Positions 17,121 to 25,235 of a DNA stretch of 38,904 bases are shown here, one piece after another. Source of the stretch: Chthonomonadales bacterium (GTDB lineage Bacteria; Armatimonadota; Chthonomonadetes; Chthonomonadales; CAJBBX01); the NCBI GenBank assembly GCA_027459625.1, contig DAIDHP010000039.1, forward strand, positions 1-38,904. Reading direction: 5' to 3'. Position 1 is the first letter of the stretch. Each line of letters starts with the position of its first letter. Made by a program: the position numbers and the translations under genes. The notes beneath the pieces are model-generated. The model was given only the letters and a program-made list of their open reading frames with translations. It was not told the origin of the DNA and searched no databases.

Positions 17121-17578
17121 AAGTTTTTTTGGAACTCAATTATTATCTCGGCCTGATGAAGTTTGTGTTTCGCGCGCTCCAGTTCAACTCTCAGCCTCTC
17201 GTTCTCCTCCTCGAGCGGGGTTTTAAGTGGCTTTCGCCCGCGCTTGCGGGACTCCAAGGCCGATTCACCGCCCCGCGCGTACTCCCGACGCCATTGACAC
17301 AGCTGAGACGAGTAAAGTCCCTCTTGTCTTAATAGCGCTCCCAACTCACCCTGGGAGGAGCACAACGCAGCCTCCCTCACAATGCGGGCCTTGTATGATG
17401 GTGTGAAGCGACGGCGGGCGCTTCGAGCCCTAACCTCGTTGTCGGACGAAGAAGGGGAGGAGGAGGGGCGGCCCGAATTTGACGGACGCTCGCATGGCTT
17501 GGCTTCGCTTCGCTCAGCCGCGCCAAGCGCCCGTCCGTCAAATTCATTCCTTGTTGATACGACTTGTTTGTGATTCAT
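17066..17578 (-). CDS. IS3-family OrfA (helix-turn-helix)
   Basis: 170-aa DNA-binding subunit. The HTH_Tnp_1-type domain spans about residues 57-110 (RRFTPSYKARIVREA ... LLRQEGLYSSQLCQWRREY), followed by a leucine-zipper-like coiled coil (EEENERLRVELERAKHKL). The N-terminal 50 residues are unusual: they read through a palindromic repeat (17475-17545) and a Ser-rich tract. ATG 17578 is the first in-frame start. The last 55 nt overlap orfB. Confidence 0.88.
   Translation of the reverse strand: MNHKQVVSTRNEFDGRALGAAERSEAKPCERPSNSGRPSSSPSSSDNEVRARSARRRFTPSYKARIVREAALCSSQGELGALLRQEGLYSSQLCQWRREYARGGESALESRKRGRKPLKTPLEEENERLRVELERAKHKLHQAEIIIEFQKNLCEMLDITPAGIGTEERG
17123..17129 (-). promoter_or_regulatory. 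programmed -1 frameshift site A AAA AAC
   Basis: In the OrfA frame the codons are CAA AAA AAC, giving the classic slippery heptamer A_AAA_AAC. A -1 slip continues as KLVRDARYNPGG in the OrfB frame. This explains why OrfB lacks a good start codon. Confidence 0.85.
17475..17545. repeat. palindromic (REP/MITE-like) element inside orfA
   Basis: GAATTTGACGGACG (17475-17488) and CGTCCGTCAAATTC (17532-17545) are perfect inverted repeats; GCTTGGC (17497-17503) and GCCAAGC (17522-17528) pair inside. The 71-bp unit keeps the orfA reading frame open and encodes part of its N-terminal tail (ERSEAKPCERP). Confidence 0.65.
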
Positions 17579-18260
17579 GATGTAAGTCTCCCTGTCTTGT
17601 AGTGTAATTTTGACATGAAGGCTGTCTCATTTTATATTGGCACATAGGGGAACTTTGGACATCATATTGTCGACTTATTGAAAACAAGGAAAGATATTCA
17701 TCCACTTCCTCTTTGCTTAAATCCATATGCTCCAATAGAAAACGTAAGCGTTTGCGCGCGCGATGGAGAATTACCTTTATAGCTCCAACGGACTTGCCAG
17801 TTGTCATTGACAGTGATTCAAACGAATCACCATTAAAGTGATGTTGTACTATAACCATCTGTTGAATTGGAGATAGGTTGCGAATGGCAAATATAAGTTT
17901 CTCGCGATAATACATAAATATTAAGGTATCTTCCGGGGTAAATTTTGAATCGGAATGATCCCATTCGTATTCATTAGCATAAGGTAGCGATGAAATATTT
18001 ACTTCGTAGTGATTTTTTCTTTTTTGAATCAGATAAAAACGAAATACAAAATTCTTAAAACATTTTTTAATACATGCTTCACAATTGCTGTTTTGTTTGC
18101 AGGATTTAAGGATTCTCCCGCCGCGAAAAAGTGACCATTCCACGAAACCAATCGTGCAATCTTCAGCGATTTGATGTAATAGTTTCATCTTAATGGCATA
18201 GCCCCTTGTTTTTTTATATATTTCTGTCGACACAGGGCAACTTGAGTCTGAAATACTCAC
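17544..18260 (-). CDS. ECF-like RNA polymerase sigma factor, 3' end replaced by the IS
   Basis: Sigma-70-family regulator, 238 codons as the frame now reads. Region 4 is clear: LSPIQQMVIVQHHFNGDSFE ... TGKSVGAIKVILHRARKRLRFLL, an HTH that recognises the -35. The region-2 equivalent (about residues 25-90) is divergent and Cys-rich (CKQNSNCEACIKKC), with no close match to a known ECF group. GTG 18260 has AAGGAG 9 nt upstream. From about codon 206 the frame enters the insertion sequence (ending MCQYKMRQ...), so the native C-terminus is lost, but both DNA-binding regions survive. No anti-sigma gene is adjacent. The very AT-rich composition differs from most of the window. Confidence 0.75.
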   Translation of the reverse strand: MSISDSSCPVSTEIYKKTRGYAIKMKLLHQIAEDCTIGFVEWSLFRGGRILKSCKQNSNCEACIKKCFKNFVFRFYLIQKRKNHYEVNISSLPYANEYEWDHSDSKFTPEDTLIFMYYREKLIFAIRNLSPIQQMVIVQHHFNGDSFESLSMTTGKSVGAIKVILHRARKRLRFLLEHMDLSKEEVDEYLSLFSISRQYDVQSSPMCQYKMRQPSCQNYTTRQGDLHHESQTSRINKE

Positions 18261-18388
18261 TGCTATATTCTCCTTTCCAATTCGTAAGGTACATATGTAT
18301 ATTAATTTAACATGTTATGGATTTATAAAGCATAATTGATTTATTAAGAGTTGCAATATAGAATAAGTGATTCATATATAAATGACGC

Positions 18389-19992
18389 TCAATCATTTTT
18401 CAACCAAATATCCATGGCATGTGATAGATCTCTTCTTGACCTGATCGGGAATTGCATTTCATGAGAAAGAAGCTGCATCCCATGATTATAATCCGCTCCG
18501 CGTTTAAATACCAGAACATTATTATTTATATTAATAATTCCATATTTAGGGCTGAAAAGTATTCTTCTTATGCAATATTTGTATAGAGTGCGGCTGAGAG
18601 GAAAGATAGTCCCATGTACGGAAAGTATAATATACTGAATCGATGAATTAGTGATCGCATAATCCAACTTATTTGGCGAACAAGGACTATAATCTTCCCC
18701 ATCTTCCTGTTGTAAAGCTTGAAAGGTGTTACCCCAAGCCACATGATAAAATGGATTGGGAAATGTGTAAATATTTACGCGATGGGACAAATGAGGAATT
18801 AAATCGGACTGGGCCGAAACAGATGCCGTTTTAGGCAGAATAGATAATGCAAGAAATATCTGCCGGCTGGCTTGGGATGATAAGGTTGGAGCGAGGGGGT
18901 ATGGTTCGTTTGCCAAGGGACTTAAGGGGATCATCTTCATTATACAGACACCCCATAAAACTATGATTATAGCCGAGGTAATATGATTTCCCCAACATCG
19001 TAATCGGTGGAAAGCAGTTATTGCGGAGAGAAATACGAATGGCGTTATCATTGCAGTATATTGGTAAGTGATTGTGTGCATAGATTCACGATCACTTAAA
19101 AGGTCGGCTAATAGATTTGGAATAGTTAGAAGAAAAATATCAGGGGCAATAAATGAAGAAAAACCACAGGTTGCAGTAAATTTAATATAAAAATTCTGCA
19201 AGAATCATTCTGCAATCTATCGAATATTACGATTGGATGCTTTAATATATCAATAATGATTGACTTAAGATTATCTCCGTAATTAGCATAATAAGATATA
19301 TATGCAGATGGTTCTCCATGATTAAAATAATGAATTGTTGAAAAAGCAATGCAGATCGATATGATCCCTAGTCCAATAGTTGCGATTCCTATTCTCTTGT
19401 TTAAAAATAAAGCGTATATCCCTATCATTGCAATAGTAAAACCGGCGGTTTCCTTGGAAAGGGATGTAAATACAAGAAATAAAAAATACCAAAACCATTT
19501 TTTGTTATAAAGAAAATAAAATATTGAAATAAGAACTGATGTTATTAATACCTCCGGATGAAAATCAAAAGTGTTCGTCCACTGAAGTGAAGGATATAAT
19601 AAGTATGCGAAACCAAATAAAAGAGCAATAATAGAAGAACTAAGCCTTTGTTTCGCTATAAGATAGACGGGCAAAGCGCCTATCCCAAGTGAAATTGTTT
19701 GAACAATGAGTAATATTTTAGGGTTATCCCATAGCCAATATAATGGAGCTAATAAATAGAGAATCGCGCTAAAGTGATCAGCCATAAGATGCATTCCTCG
19801 CACTGTCACAAACGCACTATGTCCATGGCTTATTAGCCATACAGCTTGATCGAAAATGCCCATATCATAAGCGGTCAATGCAAAATGGTCAAAAAGAAAA
19901 AATGATTGTTTTGTAAATATAAATATATATAAACAAATCCCAATCAATAATAATATATCACATATATTATCTAAATACTTTTTGTTTTGCAT
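18389..19992 (-). pseudogene. DUF2079 membrane protein, single-base frameshift
   Basis: Two adjacent frames make up one DUF2079 protein. 19992 to about 19164 encodes the N-terminal half (FALTAYDMGIFDQAVW, RGMHLMADHFSAILYLLAP), and about 19164 to 18389 the C-terminal half (GFSSFIAPDIFLLTIPNLL, then FPNPFYHVAWGN). Restoring one G to the GTGG at 19164-19167 joins them as LLQPVGFSSFIAP, as expected for the family, whose members are GT-C-like polytopic membrane proteins of unknown substrate. ATG 19992 is 3 nt after the prepilin stop. It is paralogous to the intact gene at 20778-22439 but is AT-rich where that one is GC-rich. A sequencing error cannot be excluded. Confidence 0.85.
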
Positions 19993-19995
19993 TAT

Positions 19996-20781
19996 TTAAT
20001 TTAAATCCCTCATTGTTTGCCAATCCACTCTAGGCCAGTGTTCATCATATCCTTGGCCGCAGTCCCACGGAGCTTTTTCTAATATTTGACTTACAGGCAT
20101 GGATTTTGCATGACCATCCATAAATGCGAAATTCATCCTGTCACTTGGATCCCATCCTAGTTGTCCTTGAGGACAATCCGTTTCCAACCAAGGTAACTGA
20201 GTTTCACGATTGTCATGCCAAACCCAAAGATCATTAAAAACAAATGTCTGTGAAGGATAGGGAAAATCATCTTCTCTCCAAACTTTACCGGAAATACCCC
20301 CGCAAGCTTTTGGTGTAAAACCCGCATACAAATACATTCTGTAATGATATGACGACCAATGTGTTCCTCCACCTAAAAATGAAGCTTGAGCTCCTCCATC
20401 ACTCGGACAATGCCATACCTGTTTGTTTTTAACGTATGGGTCCAACTGGCTACCAATACTATCGTATTGAATATAAAATTGTTGATTTGGATTACTAACT
20501 CCAAAATGACCACCGTATAACTCACCGCAATCATCCCCTACCGCCTGTGCAGCCTGAAAATATAATACTGGATAACATGAATCATAATCTTGAAGATATA
20601 ATTGAAGGGACGTATTCAATTGTCTAAGATTAGATATGCATGAAATTGAATTTGCCACTTCTCTTACATGATTGAAAACAGGGAAGAGAATTGCTGCAAG
20701 TACGGCGATAATGCTTATGACAACTAATAATTCAACCAAGGTGAATGCATTATTGGAATATATTTTAATGTGCATTTTCAT
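19996..20781 (-). CDS. DUF1559-type prepilin/pseudopilin
   Basis: 261-aa protein with a type IV prepilin N-terminus: cleavage motif NNA|FTLVELLVVISIIAVLAA with Glu5, processed by a prepilin peptidase. It then has CISNLRQLNTSLQLYLQDYD, a globular Cys-rich region, and the C-terminal MNFAFMDGHAKSMP motif (the H-x9-DG region of Planctomycetes and Armatimonadota pseudopilins). Such proteins are usually numerous in their genomes and their role is unclear. The ATG overlaps the TGA of the upstream DUF2079 gene (ATGA), so translation is coupled. Base composition is AT-rich. Confidence 0.92.
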   Translation of the reverse strand: MKMHIKIYSNNAFTLVELLVVISIIAVLAAILFPVFNHVREVANSISCISNLRQLNTSLQLYLQDYDSCYPVLYFQAAQAVGDDCGELYGGHFGVSNPNQQFYIQYDSIGSQLDPYVKNKQVWHCPSDGGAQASFLGGGTHWSSYHYRMYLYAGFTPKACGGISGKVWREDDFPYPSQTFVFNDLWVWHDNRETQLPWLETDCPQGQLGWDPSDRMNFAFMDGHAKSMPVSQILEKAPWDCGQGYDEHWPRVDWQTMRDLN

Positions 20782-22439
20782 TCTTTCATGCCTTTATCAC
20801 GCTTGAATATTGTCACTCCGCCGCCGTGTGCAACCACTTGGTAATATCCCGAGGAAACCGCCTTGGTTAATAATCGCCGGTACGGGCCGGGATCGGTAAT
20901 CACAAGATAATCCACGGGATTATCGCGGATCAGAGGCGTCAATCTGGCTGGCATCGGAGTATGGGCGTTCATTACCTCCGCCTCGATCACCTCTTTTCCC
21001 GGACCGTACCACGCCTTGATGAAAGGGTTGGGGAACATGTAAATCCGATTTCGGTGATCGAAGGAAACGACCATGCCCCACGAGGCGGATACGGACGCGG
21101 ATCGGGGAATTGGATTATTCGCAAGCAACGCCCGGCGTTCACGCACCACGCTTGCTGGAAGAAACCCTCGCCATATGTGCGTCATATTGTCTCCAGGGCC
21201 ATAGCTCCAAAAACAGAACGCCGATATCCCCGCCAGAACGACGCCAGCCATATTTTCACCGAACCGAGGTAGCAGGTCGAACCGCCGCGTAAAGCCAAAA
21301 AGGCGTCCAAGCCCGATGGCGGCGGAGGCGAATACGAACGGCGTGATGGCGGGCGTGTATTGCGCCCAGATCGTCTGCATGATGATTTTATCGCTTAGCA
21401 GGTTCAGCGCAAGCTCCGGCAACGCCGCGATCAGCAGTTCGGGGCACAGCAGGCAGATCAATCCGCAGGGCATTAATAGTTGCAGGATGTAGTTCCCGTT
21501 CCCGTAAACGGCGTAGGAGAAGGAGCTTATCGGGTGGAGCAGCACATTTGCGGCTATGCGTCCGGATGTTGACCCGAAATGACGGTATAGCTCCGCGTAC
21601 CCAGTTCCGCCGCCAGAGAGCGCTCGCATGACGGCGAGCGAGAGGAAAAGCCAGCCAATTCCGGCAAGCGTCGTTATAACGCCCGCCCATATGCGTATTC
21701 TTCTTCGGCGTTGCAAGGTTATTCCGTCCGCTGAAGGGGGCGATTTAATGGCGAATGCTCGCAATACGATCGCCAAGCCTAAAACCGCCACGCTCGGAGC
21801 CAAATCCTGGCGGCATAAAAGCGTGAGCGCGGTCCACGCGGCGAAAGTCTTGTACCGCTCCCTCTCCATGGCGTCGATGGCGAAAAGGAGAAGCGGAATG
21901 GCGAGCATGTTCGGGTGAAAATCGTAGAGGATCGGGTACGCCAGGGTCGGCGCGATGAGATAGGCGAAACACAATCCGGTTGCGGCGAATGGGGGGGAGG
22001 AATGATGTCGAGCGAGACGGTATAACGGAACCGCGCCGATAGCCACCGCCGCCGATTGAAATAACACGAGAGCCTGAGGCTCTGGAAAAAGCCGATAGAA
22101 AGGGGCGAGTAAAAAAAGGATAGGAGTGAAATGGTCCCCGAAAAGGTTCATCCCGCGAACGGTGTTGAACAGAGACTGGAAATGGGAAATCCGCCAGAGC
22201 GTCTGATCAAATATGCCCAGGTCAAAGGCGTCCGCCTGGAAGGTGTTCACGCGTATGACGGACAACGTTCCGTATATCGCGGTGAACGCCGGAATGCCAG
22301 CCCACAGCAGGATAACCGCCGCCTTCTCAACGCGGTCGCGAGGAAGGCGGCTGGAGGCGTAATCAAGATATCTTCGAAGTGAAATCCTTTTCGCTTTTGT
22401 TGGCTCTTGGGTATCCATTGGGGCGGGAACCGGCTTCAT
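20778..22439 (-). CDS. DUF2079 polytopic membrane protein
   Basis: Intact 553-aa member of DUF2079, a GT-C-like inner-membrane family. The N-terminal loop after TM1 has FQADAFDLGIFDQTLWRIS and RGMNLFGDHFTPILFLLAP, with the acidic and His residues conserved in the family. About ten TM helices follow, and a C-terminal soluble part includes RIYMFPNPFIKAWYGP and DNPVDYLVITDPGPYRR. Glycosyl transfer is inferred for the superfamily, not shown. It lies 25 bp after the ATP-grasp gene and overlaps the prepilin gene by 4 bp, so it may be on the graspetide operon, though a functional link is unproven. It is GC-rich, unlike the two genes after it. Confidence 0.9.
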   Translation of the reverse strand: MKPVPAPMDTQEPTKAKRISLRRYLDYASSRLPRDRVEKAAVILLWAGIPAFTAIYGTLSVIRVNTFQADAFDLGIFDQTLWRISHFQSLFNTVRGMNLFGDHFTPILFLLAPFYRLFPEPQALVLFQSAAVAIGAVPLYRLARHHSSPPFAATGLCFAYLIAPTLAYPILYDFHPNMLAIPLLLFAIDAMERERYKTFAAWTALTLLCRQDLAPSVAVLGLAIVLRAFAIKSPPSADGITLQRRRRIRIWAGVITTLAGIGWLFLSLAVMRALSGGGTGYAELYRHFGSTSGRIAANVLLHPISSFSYAVYGNGNYILQLLMPCGLICLLCPELLIAALPELALNLLSDKIIMQTIWAQYTPAITPFVFASAAIGLGRLFGFTRRFDLLPRFGENMAGVVLAGISAFCFWSYGPGDNMTHIWRGFLPASVVRERRALLANNPIPRSASVSASWGMVVSFDHRNRIYMFPNPFIKAWYGPGKEVIEAEVMNAHTPMPARLTPLIRDNPVDYLVITDPGPYRRLLTKAVSSGYYQVVAHGGGVTIFKRDKGMKE

Positions 22440-22464
22440 GGAAAGAATTCCTTCCTGGCAAGAC

Positions 22465-23541
22465 TTAATTCACGGTTCCGCGTACAAGTAAATTCACAAG
22501 GGAATCGGTTATCGGCATTCCAGTTAAATGTTCAACCCATTGCCATTGTCCCGCAGTATTCACCTCCAAAAACACATAGTCCCCCTCCGGGGTTAAAATC
22601 ATATCCACGCAACCGAATACAATCTTCAGCTCGCGCATTAAAGCGAGTAATTTTTCGCAGATATCATCCGGAAGCTTGTGTTTTGCATGATGAAGAAAAC
22701 CGGAAATATCATGTTGTGATGAGAGTAATTGCGTTCTAAAATCCGTTTTGGTGTCCTCGCGTTCCTGGGAATGGATCTCCGCCGCGAAAATATCCTCGCC
22801 GATGATCGTTATTCTTATCTCAACGCGTTTTTCGATATATTCCTGAAATATCGCGGGGCATCCCGAGAGATTTTTTAATCCGTTCCTTTTTTCCTGCGTG
22901 AGAATTTGAGAGAAAATCGCTTTCGCTTCCGGATTACGCGGCTCCGGGGTTGCGGGGGTGAGATGGAATTGGCCCTCGTACGCCGCCTCAACCTCCGCGG
23001 AGAAATCGGGGGGACCGCCCGTGGTTAATCCGATGACCGGTTTGAACAGGACGGGACACGCCATGGATTCCGCGAATTCCTCGACGGCTTCCGGATCATT
23101 GGTGATAAGCGTTCGAGGAATGGATAATCCGATTTTACGAGCCACTTCAAATTGGTACGCTTTCACGTTGGCTCTGTAATCGCTTACAAAAGGATTAACC
23201 CACAAGCAGTTCATGCTTTCAAATGCTCCGTGAAGCATGCTGGCGCACTCATGTCGGATAAAACCGCGTTCGTTTTGTGTGGTTCCGTCCGGGAAAACAA
23301 ATTCTCCTATTCTTCTTCGCCACACGGATGTTACATCACGGGTATCCATGCGGGTCCCATTCAGTGAGAAAACGGCGTATAATTCATTTTCGCCAACATA
23401 GAGGTTGGTATTTGTAATGAGGGGAATGGTTTCGGTGTTCAACCGAAAATAGGGAACGTCCAGTTTTTCCAATTTGGCGGATATAGCGTCAACGTTTGGC
23501 TCGTAAAATTGCGAAATAATGAATACAAAAGGCTTTTTCAT
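22465..23541 (-). CDS. MvdD/MvdC-type ATP-grasp graspetide maturase
   Basis: 358-aa ATP-grasp ligase of the type that cyclises RiPP precursors by joining Asp/Glu side chains to Ser/Thr or Lys (omega-ester/amide, 'graspetides' such as microviridin). The N-terminal MvdD-like domain contains FRLNTETIPL and VTSVWRRRIGEFVFPD, the family's W-x-R-R-x motif. The ATP-grasp core has CPVLFKPVIGLTTGG, FQEYIEKRVEIRITIIGED, FAAEIHSQ and the Mg/ATP-binding FGCVDMILTPEG with YVFLEVNTAGQWQWVE. ATG 23541 has AAGGA 8 nt upstream and lies 13 nt after HEAT-like protein 1; a GTG at 23565 is inside that gene. The two upstream peptides are the likely substrates. Confidence 0.92.
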   Translation of the reverse strand: MKKPFVFIISQFYEPNVDAISAKLEKLDVPYFRLNTETIPLITNTNLYVGENELYAVFSLNGTRMDTRDVTSVWRRRIGEFVFPDGTTQNERGFIRHECASMLHGAFESMNCLWVNPFVSDYRANVKAYQFEVARKIGLSIPRTLITNDPEAVEEFAESMACPVLFKPVIGLTTGGPPDFSAEVEAAYEGQFHLTPATPEPRNPEAKAIFSQILTQEKRNGLKNLSGCPAIFQEYIEKRVEIRITIIGEDIFAAEIHSQEREDTKTDFRTQLLSSQHDISGFLHHAKHKLPDDICEKLLALMRELKIVFGCVDMILTPEGDYVFLEVNTAGQWQWVEHLTGMPITDSLVNLLVRGTVN

Positions 23542-23554
23542 AACTGTTTTCCTT

Positions 23555-24121
23555 TTATTTTCCACAAGCTTTTAATGCAGTCTGCATCTCCTGAATAACC
23601 AGAGGATTTTTCTCCGTCTTCAGCGCCTCCGCCACCTTCGGCGCGGCGCCTTGCAAATGCTGTTGCAATACTAATCGCGCGGCTTCCCAGCGAATCCCTC
23701 TTTGCGGGTAGTTCATGAAATCATTCGCCGCTTTTGTCATTCCTTCGATTTCGTATTCTCTCAAAGCAGGATCATTGAAGGGCAAGACTATATGACACAT
23801 TGCGCTTATTCCGATTCCATTTATTAGCCAATCATATTGTTTCCTGGCAGTGTGGAATGTGTATTTGAGAAGTTCATCAAATTCCTGACGGTCGTAGTAT
23901 TGCTTCCAAGGTTTCTTCATACCATTTGGAGCAACAAATGCATACAACTGATTCATTATTTCCATCGTTTCAGGTGTCGGATACATTTTTGAGGGGAGAA
24001 GTTTATCGATAGGATATTGTTTATTGTGTCTTCCAATGAAACCTGTTAGATACAAAGCACCACCAACGCACCATAGGATCACCACACCAAAAGCAATGCG
24101 TTTGACTAACTTGTTCCTCAT
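23555..24121 (-). CDS. membrane-anchored HEAT-like protein 1
   Basis: 188-aa protein not matching any named family I know. A single N-terminal TM or signal anchor (RIAFGVVILWCVGGALYLTG) leaves a soluble domain outside the cytoplasm. The domain has conserved PTPETMEIMNQLYAFVAPNG, a central Trp/Tyr-rich part, and a C-terminal HEAT-like helical pair (GIRWEAARLVLQQHLQG, then AALKACGK in the paralogs). Its paralogs lie at 24579-25145 and 25612-26178; the last is nearly identical in the soluble part. ATG 24121 has GAGGA upstream. It sits between precursor A and the maturase, so it may help processing, export or immunity of the peptide; this is inference. Confidence 0.8.
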   Translation of the reverse strand: MRNKLVKRIAFGVVILWCVGGALYLTGFIGRHNKQYPIDKLLPSKMYPTPETMEIMNQLYAFVAPNGMKKPWKQYYDRQEFDELLKYTFHTARKQYDWLINGIGISAMCHIVLPFNDPALREYEIEGMTKAANDFMNYPQRGIRWEAARLVLQQHLQGAAPKVAEALKTEKNPLVIQEMQTALKACGK

Positions 24122-24200
24122 CGATTCCTCGCTTTCCGAAGAATGACCAGATTGTCTCCGAGTAAGCCATAAAGACAAACTGGTCACTCATGCGGCAAAA

Positions 24201-24428
24201 TCATGCAAATGTATAAGTGGCAGATGAATCTACATCCGGTCCTGTGCCTTCATTATTACTCTCTGCATCCGTGTCATTGGGATGAATGCGCGTATTTCCG
24301 TATGATTCGGAGAAGACGCTGTTAGGACCATATAATATTGACGTAGGCACGCTTTTCGCCCACATCATCACGAAGGGGACAAAGGCTCCATCCTTCCCGA
24401 TCGTCCCCGCAGTCGCCGAATTTTCCAA
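24201..24428 (-). CDS. graspetide precursor peptide A (predicted)
   Basis: 75-aa peptide starting at TTG 24428 with AAGGAGG nine nt upstream. The leader (1-42) contains FVPFVMMWAKSVP, reminiscent of the PFxxR-type recognition helix of graspetide leaders, then YGPNSVFSES. The C-terminal core (about 43-75) is rich in acceptors (Asp52, Asp54, Glu56, Glu60, Asp65, Asp67) and donors (Thr53, Thr62, Ser68, Thr71, Thr73). Against precursor B the leader is almost invariant and the core variable, with H49-P50, D52, D54, E56, E60, T62-G63, D65 and T71-Y-T73 kept. No Cys or Lys in the core, so ester links are expected. Ring positions and any cleavage site are unknown. Confidence 0.75.
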   Translation of the reverse strand: MENSATAGTIGKDGAFVPFVMMWAKSVPTSILYGPNSVFSESYGNTRIHPNDTDAESNNEGTGPDVDSSATYTFA

Positions 24429-24687
24429 CTTTTTAAACCTCCTTCTTTATAATCTGCAGAGGAATTTTCATTCCCCTACTATAATAAGGGCTCGAACTCA
24501 TCAAAAGGTTACGGTTGTTTTTCGATTTTTTTCGTAAAATGTAAATAATTTTCAAGGCGCCACCTGGGATCGTGGGGGTTACTCCCCGCAAGCCTTCAAC
24601 GCAGCCTGCATCTCCTGAATAACCAGAGGATTTTTCTCCGTCTTCAGCTCCTCAGCCACCTTCGGCGCCGCTCCCTGCAAATGCTGT
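24350..24687. repeat. duplicated block, copy 1 (HEAT-like 3' end, promoter, precursor leader)
   Basis: Almost identical to 25382-25722, offset 1032 bp. It covers the start of the precursor gene, its promoter and leader, the intergenic DNA and the last 35 codons of the HEAT-like gene upstream. It shows that precursor plus HEAT-like protein spread as a unit by tandem duplication. Confidence 0.9.
24478..24506 (-). promoter_or_regulatory. promoter of precursor A
   Basis: Minus strand TTTTGA (24506-24501) and TATAGT (24483-24478), 17-nt spacing; leader of about 45 nt to the TTG at 24428. Conserved base for base in front of precursor B. Confidence 0.55.
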
Positions 24688-25145
24688 ACCGCCACAAGGT
24701 GTGCCGCTTCCCATCTGATGCCCTCCTGCGGATCTTTTAAAAAAGCGGTTGCTGCGTCAGTCATTCCGGTTAGTTCATATGAACTTAGAGTGGGATCGTT
24801 CGTGGGCAATTTAATACGAAGCATGGCACTCAACGCCCCTCCATTTACTAGCCAGTCATACGGTTTTGTATCTTTGAAATAGACATAATGAAGTAATTGA
24901 TCGAATTGGGACTTAGTGTAATTATCTCTGGAGGACCTATGCATTCCATTCGGCATTATAAGAGCATACATTTTATTGCATGTCTCAATTGTTTGTGGAG
25001 TGGGTTTCCAAGGTAATGGGAATAGTACATCCAGAGGTTTCTTGTTAAATCTATTGCCTATCATGCCTGTCTCGTAAATAACTACGAAGATACAGAATAA
25101 AATTACTATAAAAGATCCAATCCGTTTTAAGAGTTTATTCCTCAT
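24579..25145 (-). CDS. membrane-anchored HEAT-like protein 2
   Basis: 188-aa paralog of HEAT-like proteins 1 and 3 with the same plan: a TM anchor (IGSFIVILFCIFVVIYETG), KKPLDVLFPLPWKPTPQTIE, a Tyr-rich middle, and a C-terminal GIRWEAAHLVAVQHLQGAAP repeat. It is the most diverged of the three through residues 20-150, but its last 35 codons are nearly identical at the DNA level to those of copy 3. That points to gene conversion or a duplication breakpoint within the gene. It follows precursor B, separated from it by a stem-loop. Function unknown. Confidence 0.78.
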   Translation of the reverse strand: MRNKLLKRIGSFIVILFCIFVVIYETGMIGNRFNKKPLDVLFPLPWKPTPQTIETCNKMYALIMPNGMHRSSRDNYTKSQFDQLLHYVYFKDTKPYDWLVNGGALSAMLRIKLPTNDPTLSSYELTGMTDAATAFLKDPQEGIRWEAAHLVAVQHLQGAAPKVAEELKTEKNPLVIQEMQAALKACGE

Positions 25146-25170
25146 ATTTTCGAAACCTTTATCGAACAAA

Positions 25171-25212
25171 TATCCAACATATCATTAAATGTTATTTATA
25201 ATATGTTGGATA
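25171..25212 (-). repeat. perfect 12-bp stem-loop between precursor B and HEAT-like protein 2
   Basis: TATCCAACATAT (25171-25182) and ATATGTTGGATA (25201-25212) are exact complements with an 18-nt loop. It lies just after the precursor stop and 25 nt before the next ATG. It could attenuate or stabilise the transcript so that more precursor than downstream protein is made. There is only a short T-run, so it is not a clear intrinsic terminator. Confidence 0.6.
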
Positions 25213-25235
25213 TAATATAAATCCAAAAACAAAAC

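Larger units (their letters stand above)
16011..17644 (-). mobile_element. IS3-family insertion sequence
   Basis: Carries overlapping orfA and orfB in the -1 arrangement. The ends are imperfect inverted repeats sharing AAATGAGACAG: left TGTCAATAGAAATGAGACAG from 16011, right (reverse complement) TGTGCCAATATAAAATGAGA from 17644. The boundaries could instead be the inner TGAGACAG pair (16023 and 17629). I find no target duplication with either choice. It interrupts the 3' end of a sigma factor gene. Confidence 0.85.
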
